Source: Chloroflexota bacterium
Lineage (GTDB): Bacteria > Chloroflexota > Anaerolineae > Aggregatilineales > Phototrophicaceae
DNA length: 64,000 bases
Assembly (NCBI GenBank): GCA_026707665.1
Contig: JAPOWK010000102.1
Location: 16,784-80,783, forward strand
Direction of reading: 5' to 3'
Both the position numbers and the translations under genes were made by a program. The notes under the pieces were generated by a model that saw nothing but the letters and a program-made list of their open reading frames with translations, had not been told where the DNA came from and made no database searches. Positions 1-6,355 of this stretch are shown here, piece after piece; the stretch's first letter is position 1; each line of letters begins with the position of its first letter.

Positions 1-3
1 CAT
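1..3 (-). CDS. Start codon of a further gene, probably second ABC sugar permease (partial)
   Basis: The first three bases read CAT, which is ATG on the minus strand. It is preceded on that strand by a GAGGCGG ribosome-binding-like stretch just after the stop of the first permease. In sugar ABC operons the MalF-type permease is normally followed by a MalG-type permease, so that is the likely product. Nothing of the coding body is visible, so this is inference from position only. Confidence 0.35.
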
Positions 4-10
4 GTCCGCC

Positions 11-961
11 TCAGTTAATTCGCCGTGATGTGACGGAAAGCTGGATGATCGTGACGCCAAGAATCAAGGCGAATAGCACCACGGTCAGCGACGAGGCGTA
101 GCCCATGTTGAAACTTTGAAAAGCCTCGCGATAAGTTTGCAGCACGACTGTCACCGTCGAATCTAATGGTCCGCCGCGCCCCTGCTCAGTCATCGCGATC
201 ACCGGCGCAAACATGCGCAAGAAGGAAATCGTCTGCAAGACCAGCAGGTAGACAAGGCTAGGGTTCAGCAGGGGAAAGGTGATGTAGCGAAATGTATGCC
301 AGCGGCTGGCGCCATCGACCTCTGCCGCTTCGTAATAGGTGCGCGGAATCTGCTTCAAGCCCGCCAGGAATATGATGATCGCGAAGCCCATGCCTTGCCA
401 GATAACCAGCGCCAACACTGAAGGCAGCGCCTGCTGCGTGCTTCGCAGAAAGGGCTGCTGTGGCAGGGAGATGAGCTGCAAGATGACATTGAAGAGCCCG
501 AATCGTGGCTGATAGAGCATGCGGAAGACCCAGGCGATGGCGATGGTCGAGGTTACAAAGGGCAGGAAAAACATGATGCGATACAGCGTGCTCATGAAGC
601 GAATTTCGTTGAGCATCAAAGAGATCGCCAGTGCCAGGCAGAGCTGAATCGGCACGCCGAGCAAGACGTAATTGACCGTATTCTGAAAGGCGGACTTGGT
701 CTGCGACTTGCGCTTGCCCAATTCGCTGAACAGTTTCTCGTAATTCTCAAAACCGACGAAGGGCTGCTCGGCCGCCAGTGGATTGTAATCATGCAGGCTC
801 ATCTGGAAGGCGAAGAGCGCCGGATAAACGCGGATATAAGCGAAGAAGACGATGGGAATCGCCAGGAAGATATAGGCCCAGACGACCTTCTTGCGCGCGA
901 GAGTCCATCGAAGTCCGGCAGTTTCTCGCGAGCGCTTTTCCTTTATCTCATTCAAAGGCAT
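11..961 (-). CDS. ABC sugar transporter permease, MalF/UgpA type
   Basis: This is an integral membrane subunit of a carbohydrate ABC importer. The visible EAA loop (EAAEVDGASRWHTFRYITFP) is the docking site for the ATPase, and about six hydrophobic helices are present. The ORF track begins 56 codons upstream, but I chose ATG 961. It has an AGGA motif about 6 bases upstream and leads straight into the usual basic N-terminus and first helix (VVWAYIFLAIPIVFF). The extra upstream residues would overlap the neighbouring small gene. It follows the solute-binding protein and a small membrane protein on the same strand, with a 23-bp gap. The ATPase subunit is not in the window. Substrate cannot be told from sequence. 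Family assignment is confident. Confidence 0.92.
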   Translation of the reverse strand: MPLNEIKEKRSRETAGLRWTLARKKVVWAYIFLAIPIVFFAYIRVYPALFAFQMSLHDYNPLAAEQPFVGFENYEKLFSELGKRKSQTKSAFQNTVNYVLLGVPIQLCLALAISLMLNEIRFMSTLYRIMFFLPFVTSTIAIAWVFRMLYQPRFGLFNVILQLISLPQQPFLRSTQQALPSVLALVIWQGMGFAIIIFLAGLKQIPRTYYEAAEVDGASRWHTFRYITFPLLNPSLVYLLVLQTISFLRMFAPVIAMTEQGRGGPLDSTVTVVLQTYREAFQSFNMGYASSLTVVLFALILGVTIIQLSVTSRRIN

Positions 962-984
962 GTCCTGCTTTATCGTCTCTTGCG

Positions 985-1320
985 CTATAGGTTGCTGGCC
1001 CCGCTCTTGGCTTGAGCATAGACAATGAGCAGCCAAATTGGCAGAACCAGAAGTGTTCCAAGCCCGGCGCTCACAAATGCGTAAGCCGCCAGCATTAGAG
1101 CGAGGAAGGGTCCAAATATGAACATCCACAGACAGCCGGCGCCGACTTTGTCATTCAATACGTACGACATGCCGCAGATGCCGAAAAGACCGGCGATGAT
1201 GACGCCGATTACAAATGCCGCTTTGTTGCGAGGCTCAATTTGCCCCAGCTTTTCCGCCGCCGCTCGGTAGCCATCTTCAAATCCGGCTTCATAGATTTCT
1301 TCATTCTTGACTTTCATCAA
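985..1320 (-). CDS. Small three-helix membrane protein inside the ABC operon
   Basis: This is a 111-residue protein I do not recognise. The first ~30 residues are polar (KNEEIYEAGFEDGYRAAAEKLG), then three hydrophobic segments follow at about 33-52, 62-82 and 86-104. A CGGAGG ribosome-binding site sits 5-6 bases before ATG 1320, so translation is well supported. It lies between the solute-binding protein and the permease of a sugar ABC operon, a place where an extra gene is unusual. Two hairpins separate it from the binding-protein gene. It could be an accessory membrane factor or simply a co-transcribed passenger. No function is proposed. Confidence 0.75.
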   Translation of the reverse strand: MMKVKNEEIYEAGFEDGYRAAAEKLGQIEPRNKAAFVIGVIIAGLFGICGMSYVLNDKVGAGCLWMFIFGPFLALMLAAYAFVSAGLGTLLVLPIWLLIVYAQAKSGASNL

Positions 1321-1361
1321 GCCTCCGGAAAAGACGCCAAGTCCAGGTTGCCAACAAGGAA

Positions 1362-1391
1362 CTACGCCAGACGCATAAACGCCTGACGTAG
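1362..1391 (-). terminator. 12-bp hairpin downstream of the solute-binding protein gene
   Basis: On the minus strand CTACGTCAGGCG and CGTCTGGCGTAG pair over 12 positions (two G-U) around a TTTATG loop. There is no T-run after it, so it more likely protects or processes the mRNA than terminates it. It sits between the binding-protein stop and the small membrane gene. Confidence 0.5.
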
Positions 1392-1398
1392 TCGCGTA

Positions 1399-1419
1399 AA
1401 AGCCAGAAGAACTGGCTTT
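1399..1419 (-). terminator. Hairpin with T-run at the end of the solute-binding protein gene
   Basis: Minus-strand AAAGCCAG-TTCTT-CTGGCTTT followed by TTTAC forms an 8-bp stem that includes the stop codon of the binding-protein gene. Partial termination here would make more binding protein than permease, a known pattern in sugar ABC operons. Confidence 0.5.
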
Positions 1420-2722
1420 ACATTTCCCGATCAGCCCAGAAGTTGTCGATCAGCTCTTGCTCGGCCGCCGCCGCTTCATCGAGCGCATCGCAGGGATCCA
1501 TGCCGCCCATGCGAATATTGTCGAAGGCGTCGATCAATACCTGACGCTGCGCGCTTTCATCCACGAAGAAGGTCGCGTGCGAATAAGCCAGCCCGGCCGA
1601 GAAGGCGCCCAAAATCGGATCCGCCAGGATCATTTCATCGCTCGCGGCGGACAGCTGCGCCGGCAACTCACCCACATTGTTGACCCAGAGCGTGCCCGCT
1701 TCCGGCGTCGTGATGAACTGCAGGAACTTGACAGCCGCTTCCAAGCGCGCCGGATCGTCATTGGCGCGCCGTGTGATGCCATGCGTCCAGTAGGAGCCGA
1801 ATGTATGACGCTCCCCATTTGGACCGACCGGCAGCTCGGTCACGCCGTAATTCAAGTCCGGATTGTTCCGCGAGATCGTGCCAACACGGAACGAGCCATC
1901 CACATGAATCGCCGATTCGCCGTTGACGAAGGCGTTGGTGGCGCCATCGAGAATGTCGTTGCTGCCCGTTACGTGCTCGGTCTCAAAGGCGGCCAGCCAG
2001 GAGAAGGCCGCGCAGCCCTCTTCGCTGTTGTAGGTCACCGTGCGCCCGTCATCGCTGTAGGGCGTGCCACCGTACTGACGGATCAGCACTTCGCGGAACC
2101 AATGGTGATCTTGCGCAGCAAGCGCCGGCGCATGTCCCATTCTCGTGATGCTGAGTATGTCGCTCATGTCGCCATCGTACTGCGTCGTGGCGATTGCCAT
2201 TTCGACCAAATCATCGAGCGTCGCCGGTGGCGTATCGGGATCGAGACCGGCGTCGGCGAAGATGTCCTTATTCCAGAACAGCGCCAGCGAACGCACAGCC
2301 GTCGGAATCGCCCAATAGCTGCCTTCGAATTTGGAGTTGGCCACCATCGGCGAGAAGGTCTCCAGGATGAATTCCTCGCTGAAGGCGTCTTCCGGCAAGG
2401 GCACCAGATAACCGGCATCTACAAAAGCCGGGATCCAGCCATAAAACAGCGTCACCACGTCAGGACCGACGCCGGCCGGCGCTGATGCCGCCAGCTCAGT
2501 ACGGAAATCCGCATAAGGGATATCGCTGTTGTGGACGACCTTGATGCCCGGGTTTTCCGCTTCGAATTGCTCAATCAGCATATTCATCGCGTCAACGCGG
2601 GCGCCGAAGTTGTACTGCCAGTATTCGATTTCGACCATATCATCTTGTGCCCCGGCGACCGCGCCGAGCGCGAACAAGACAATCAGAACTGCAAGAATCG
2701 CTATCAATCGTGACCGTAGCAT
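1418..2722 (-). CDS. ABC transporter sugar-binding protein (family 1 extracellular solute-binding)
   Basis: This is the periplasmic or cell-surface receptor of a carbohydrate importer. Residues 1-25 are a classical signal peptide (basic start, LIAILAVLIVLFALGAVA, then AGA before the mature QDD). I see no lipobox cysteine. The body carries family-1 features: an early EIEYWQYNFG strand, EQFEAENPGIKV, and a C-terminal VKFLQFITTPEAGTLWVNNVGELP block. Length (434) is normal. An AAGGAGT ribosome site lies 5 bases before ATG 2722. It is the first gene of the transporter operon and follows an amidohydrolase gene on the same strand. Palindromes in its promoter region suggest repressor control. Substrate is unknown. 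Confidence 0.92.
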   Translation of the reverse strand: MLRSRLIAILAVLIVLFALGAVAGAQDDMVEIEYWQYNFGARVDAMNMLIEQFEAENPGIKVVHNSDIPYADFRTELAASAPAGVGPDVVTLFYGWIPAFVDAGYLVPLPEDAFSEEFILETFSPMVANSKFEGSYWAIPTAVRSLALFWNKDIFADAGLDPDTPPATLDDLVEMAIATTQYDGDMSDILSITRMGHAPALAAQDHHWFREVLIRQYGGTPYSDDGRTVTYNSEEGCAAFSWLAAFETEHVTGSNDILDGATNAFVNGESAIHVDGSFRVGTISRNNPDLNYGVTELPVGPNGERHTFGSYWTHGITRRANDDPARLEAAVKFLQFITTPEAGTLWVNNVGELPAQLSAASDEMILADPILGAFSAGLAYSHATFFVDESAQRQVLIDAFDNIRMGGMDPCDALDEAAAAEQELIDNFWADREM

Positions 2723-2747
2723 TTTCTACTCCTTTTGCATCTTCAAT

Positions 2748-2774
2748 ATTGTACGGACAATTTCAGGTTAACCT
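2748..2774. promoter_or_regulatory. Two palindromes upstream of the sugar-binding protein gene (operator candidates)
   Basis: ATTGTACGGACAAT (2748-2761) has perfect 5-bp arms, and AGGTTAACCT (2765-2774) is a perfect 10-bp palindrome. Both sit 26-52 bp upstream of the ATG, where an operator would overlap the promoter. The TTGT...ACAA spacing resembles GntR- or LacI-type sites. No matching regulator gene lies next to it. Confidence 0.45.
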
Positions 2775-2831
2775 ATTTTGCAGCGCTCCGCAAACACAGC
2801 CTCAGCATTTGAAGCAGCGTGTCTGCACCGT

Positions 2832-3785
2832 CTACAAGTCAATCTTCAGCAGCCGAGCCGCGTTTCCAGCGAAGATGAGCTGGATATCGTCTTCGCGGTA
2901 ATTCAACTCGCGGACGTCGCGGATCTGCTGGACCAGATAAGGCTCGGCGAAGCCGCGCGGGAAGTAACTGGAGTCGGTGCCGAATATGATGCGTTCGGGC
3001 CCGATCGTCTCCATGTATTTGCGGAAGAGCTTCTTGGTATCCCAGTCGCCATCCACCCATTTCACCCATTGATTGGAGCCGCTCGTGTCTATCGAAACAT
3101 TGCCGCAAGCCCAGCAAAGCTGCAGCGTTTCGCGAATCCATGCGCAGCCGAAATGCGGAACGACGAAGGTAACTTCAGGGAAGTCCTTGGCGACATTGTG
3201 CAGCTTCAACGGATTGATATTTTGATGCCAGGCGACGCCGCCCCCGCTGCCTTGAATGCCGAAATGGATCAGGACCGGGATGTCCAGCTCGGCGCAAGCT
3301 TCCCAGACTGGATAAGCGGCTTCGTCTTCGACGGGTCTGTCCAGCGATGGCGCCAGCAGTTTGTAGGCTCTCAAGCCGTCTTCTTTAACGGCGCGGCGGA
3401 GCTCGTCATCCGCGCCTTGGCTGAAGAGGTAATGATGGGCGAAACCGATAAACTTGTCCGGGTGCCGCTGGACAATGTTTGCCAGATTTTTGTTGCCGCC
3501 GCCGGTGACGAAACCCACCGTGCGCAAGCCGTAGTTCTCGATCTCGGCCGCCCAGCGATCGGCTTGTTCCTCGTCAGTGAGCGTGTTCCGCTCCGGCGGA
3601 TCGAATCCCCAGGTCGCCCGCCACTGGCGGTTGTAATTCATCGCGTGTTCACGAGCAATCTTCGCGCGTCGCTCGCCCAGGCGTTCGACATATCTCTGCC
3701 GTTCGTTGGGACCGCGCTCGATGATCCAGCGCGCCTGCGTCGGAAAATGAACGTGAAAGTCAATGATCTCCAAGCCGTTGTACAT
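2832..3785 (-). CDS. Amidohydrolase-2 family metal-dependent hydrolase
   Basis: This is a TIM-barrel hydrolase or decarboxylase of the ACMSD/amidohydrolase-2 type, 317 residues. The HxH metal motif is at the start (IIDFHVHF), followed by mid-barrel histidines (ALLIHFG-like VLIHFGIQG, VVPHFGCAW) and a late catalytic aspartate in FGTDSSYFPRG. I moved the start to ATG 3785. An AAAGGACG ribosome site precedes it, and the family always begins just before the HxH strand, so the 39 upstream residues of the ORF are spurious. It is upstream of the sugar ABC operon on the same strand and divergent from an isomerase. That suggests it cleaves a lactone or acid in the same catabolic pathway. The substrate is inferred only loosely. 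Confidence 0.85.
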   Translation of the reverse strand: MYNGLEIIDFHVHFPTQARWIIERGPNERQRYVERLGERRAKIAREHAMNYNRQWRATWGFDPPERNTLTDEEQADRWAAEIENYGLRTVGFVTGGGNKNLANIVQRHPDKFIGFAHHYLFSQGADDELRRAVKEDGLRAYKLLAPSLDRPVEDEAAYPVWEACAELDIPVLIHFGIQGSGGGVAWHQNINPLKLHNVAKDFPEVTFVVPHFGCAWIRETLQLCWACGNVSIDTSGSNQWVKWVDGDWDTKKLFRKYMETIGPERIIFGTDSSYFPRGFAEPYLVQQIRDVRELNYREDDIQLIFAGNAARLLKIDL

Positions 3786-3940
3786 GTGAGTCGTCCTTTC
3801 TGTATCAAACCTGGGCGTCTCTGCAATCAGAAGTATCCGTCGAGTTTCGCCCCGATGATAGCCCAAGCAGTCACGAAATCCCAAGCCCAAGACGGCAGGC
3901 ATCGCGTCTCGCGCGATTCAGCGATAGCCAGCCTGAAGTA

Positions 3941-3969
3941 TTGGTTCATGGCGATTTGCTCGCTATACT
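3941..3969 (+). promoter_or_regulatory. Sigma-70-like promoter for the isomerase/dehydrogenase pair
   Basis: TTGGTT and TATACT are separated by exactly 17 bases. The predicted start lies about 45 bases before the ATG at 4021, with an AAAGGAA ribosome site between. Confidence 0.65.
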
Positions 3970-4020
3970 GGTAGCCAATGGCTTAGCTGCGTTTTCAACA
4001 GAAGGGAAAGGAATTGTCTT

Positions 4021-5022
4021 ATGGCTAGACCAGTCACCTTATTCACCGGTCAATGGGCGGATTTGCCCTTTGAGACCATCGCCGAGAAAGCCAGGAGCTT
4101 CGGCTACGATGGCTTGGAGTTGGCATGCTGGGGCGATCATTTTGAGGTGGACCGAGCGCTCTCGGAGGACGGCTACATTCAATCGCGGCACTATGTGCTG
4201 GAAAAGCATGGCTTGCAGTATTTCTCCATCAGCAATCATCTGGTCGGACAATGCGTCGCCGAAGCCTCCATAGACGCGCGGCATCGAGATATCTTGCCCG
4301 ATCGCCTATGGGGCGATGGCGATGCCGACGGCGTGCGTGAGCGCTGCGCTGAGGAGATGAAAGACACGGCGCGCGCCGCCAAGGCTTTTGGCGTGGACGT
4401 GGTCAATGGCTTCACCGGCAGTCCGGTATGGCATATGATTTATCGCTTTCCGCCGACATCCGACGAAATGATCGACGCCGGCTATCAAGAATTCGCCGAT
4501 CGCTGGACGCCTGTCCTCGATGTCTTCGCTGCCGAGGGCGTCAAGTTCGCGCTGGAAGCGCATCCGAGCGAGATCGCCTATGATATCTACACGGCGGAAA
4601 AGACGCTGGAAGCGCTGAATCAGCACCCGTCTTTCGGTTTCAATTTTGATCCCAGCCACTTCATCCATCAGCTTTTTGACCCGGTCAAGTTCATTGATCG
4701 CTTCGCCGACCGCATCTTCCACGTCCACGTTAAGGATTCCAAGGTCACGCTCGATAACGTCACCAGCATACTGTGCTCCCACCTCAACTTTGGCGATGCG
4801 CGCCGTGGCTGGGACTTCGTCTCGCCCGGGCATGGCGATCTCGATATAGACGCGATGATTCGCGCGCTCAATCGGGCGGATTATCAGGGTCCGCTGTCGG
4901 TGGAATGGGAAGACAGCGGCATGGACCGCGAATTCGGCGCGACCGAGTCGGCCGCCTGGGTGAAGCAGAACGACTTTGCTGCTTCCGGCCGGGCATTCGA
5001 CGCCGCTTTTGCCGAAGAATAA
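4021..5022 (+). CDS. Sugar phosphate isomerase/epimerase (xylose isomerase-like TIM barrel)
   Basis: This is a 333-residue AP-endonuclease-2 family TIM barrel acting on sugars or polyols. Metal-ligand positions are visible in order: [30 protein letters not shown] and a final [13 protein letters not shown]. The N-terminal [30 protein letters not shown] strand is typical of this family. The ATG is preceded by AAAGGAA and a good promoter at 3941. A Gfo/Idh/MocA dehydrogenase follows 33 bp downstream. This pairing is common in inositol- and rare-sugar catabolism. The exact substrate is not determinable. Confidence 0.9.
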   Translation: MARPVTLFTGQWADLPFETIAEKARSFGYDGLELACWGDHFEVDRALSEDGYIQSRHYVLEKHGLQYFSISNHLVGQCVAEASIDARHRDILPDRLWGDGDADGVRERCAEEMKDTARAAKAFGVDVVNGFTGSPVWHMIYRFPPTSDEMIDAGYQEFADRWTPVLDVFAAEGVKFALEAHPSEIAYDIYTAEKTLEALNQHPSFGFNFDPSHFIHQLFDPVKFIDRFADRIFHVHVKDSKVTLDNVTSILCSHLNFGDARRGWDFVSPGHGDLDIDAMIRALNRADYQGPLSVEWEDSGMDREFGATESAAWVKQNDFAASGRAFDAAFAEE

Positions 5023-5055
5023 TCTACGTATTTGACGCGAATCAGGAGATGACCG

Positions 5056-6258
5056 ATGGCTGACGAAAAGCAAGTGAGCAGCACCTTTACCAGCATGGCG
5101 ACCGAGGGCACCTATGCCGAGGCGCCGGAGCTCGGCATAGGTATGTTGGGCTATGCCTTCATGGGCAAGGCGCATACCAACGCCTTCAAGAAAATCCCCT
5201 ACATGATGTATCCGCCGGTCGCGATTCCTCGCCTGGTAGGGATCGCGGGGCGCAACGAAGCGGCGGTGAACGCGGCGGCGCAGCGATACGGCTACGAGAA
5301 TGCCTACACAGATTGGCGCGACATGATCGCCAATGATGACATTCAAGTCTTCGATAATGGCGGTCCCAACGACGCCCATGCCGAACCCTGCAACGCGGCC
5401 GCCGCGGCCGGCATGCATGTCTTCTGCGAGAAGCCGTTGGCGCGCACGGCCGAAGAGGCGAAATCGATGCTCGATGCCGTTGAAGCCGCCGGCGTCAAGC
5501 ACATGGTAGCCTTTAACTACCGCTTCGTCCCCGCCGTGCAGCAAGCCAAGAAAATTGTCGAAAGCGGGGCGCTGGGTCAGATTTATCATTGGCGCGCGGT
5601 CTACCTGCAGGAATGGGGCATGGACCGCGAGATGGAATCGACCTGGCGCTTCCAGAAAGACATCTGCGGCAGCGGCGCTCTGGGCGATCTCGGCGCGCAT
5701 ATCATTGATCTGGCGCGCTTCCTGGTCGGCGAGCCAAAGGCGGTTTCCGGTTTGGCGCAAACCTGGATCACCGAAAGGCCCGATGGGTCTGGCGGCCTGA
5801 TCAAGTCCGATGTCGATGACGGCTTTGTCGCGCTGCTTGATTTCGAGAATGGGGCGCTTGGCACGGTGGAGGCGACGCGCTTCGGGCGTGGGCGCAAGAA
5901 CTTCAACTCATTCGAGATCAACGCCGAGAATGGATCGATCCATTTCAATCTGGAAAGGATGAACGAGCTCAACGTCTTCTGGAAGCACGACAGCCCCGAC
6001 ACGACGCAAGGCTTTCACAACGTCCTGGTGACCGAAGCCCACCACCCGTATTGGGAGAATTGGTGGCCCCACGGTCACATCATCGGCTGGGAGCACAGCT
6101 TCGTTCACGAATTCCATCACTTCTTTGACGCAATCGTGAACGACAACGATGTCGCTCCCTACGGCGCCGACTTCGTCGATGGCTATCGCAACGCTGTCAT
6201 CTGCGACGCCATTATGGAATCGGCCGGCGCTGGCAAGCACGTCGATATCCGCTATTAG
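5056..6258 (+). CDS. Gfo/Idh/MocA family NAD(P)-dependent oxidoreductase
   Basis: This is a cytosolic dehydrogenase of 400 residues that probably oxidises a sugar or inositol ring. The N-terminal Rossmann motif (GIGMLGYAFMGKAHTNAF) starts about residue 22. It is followed by the family EKP signature (CEKPLARTAEEA), which positions the catalytic lysine, and the second-domain DLGAHIIDLARFLVG. AGGAG lies 8 bases before ATG 5056. It is the second gene of a two-gene operon with the isomerase. A terminator-like inverted-repeat element follows its stop codon. Confidence 0.93.
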   Translation: MADEKQVSSTFTSMATEGTYAEAPELGIGMLGYAFMGKAHTNAFKKIPYMMYPPVAIPRLVGIAGRNEAAVNAAAQRYGYENAYTDWRDMIANDDIQVFDNGGPNDAHAEPCNAAAAAGMHVFCEKPLARTAEEAKSMLDAVEAAGVKHMVAFNYRFVPAVQQAKKIVESGALGQIYHWRAVYLQEWGMDREMESTWRFQKDICGSGALGDLGAHIIDLARFLVGEPKAVSGLAQTWITERPDGSGGLIKSDVDDGFVALLDFENGALGTVEATRFGRGRKNFNSFEINAENGSIHFNLERMNELNVFWKHDSPDTTQGFHNVLVTEAHHPYWENWWPHGHIIGWEHSFVHEFHHFFDAIVNDNDVAPYGADFVDGYRNAVICDAIMESAGAGKHVDIRY

Positions 6259-6279
6259 GCACATAACCTTCGGGGAATG

Positions 6280-6355
6280 CTGTAGGGGCGACCCTGGGGC
6301 CGCAGAACTATGTGGATATGGCAAAGCTAGGGCGAGACAAGTCTCGCCCCTACAG
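6280..6355. repeat. Small element with 12-bp terminal inverted repeats
   Basis: CTGTAGGGGCGA (6280-6291) and TCGCCCCTACAG (6344-6355) are exact inverted copies bounding a 76-bp stretch. Inside its right half is a 9-bp hairpin. The element sits in the gap between convergent genes and supplies the last codon of comEC. The compact structure and GTAGGGGCGA ends look like a dispersed miniature repeat. Copy number elsewhere cannot be seen from here. Confidence 0.6.
6330..6349. terminator. Bidirectional hairpin between dehydrogenase and comEC genes
   Basis: GGGCGAGAC-AA-GTCTCGCCC is a perfect 9-bp GC-rich stem with a 2-base loop placed between convergent genes. There is no T-run, so termination is plausible from position and stability rather than certain. 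Confidence 0.5.

Noticed and set aside
1457-2485. Long plus-strand ORF of 342 residues
   Set aside because: It is a shadow of the solute-binding protein gene on the opposite strand; no domain or signal is recognisable.
2778-3974. 398-residue plus-strand ORF
   Set aside because: It is antisense to the amidohydrolase gene; no motifs.
4306-5760. 484-residue minus-strand ORF
   Set aside because: It lies opposite the isomerase and dehydrogenase genes, which have clear motifs. It is a shadow.
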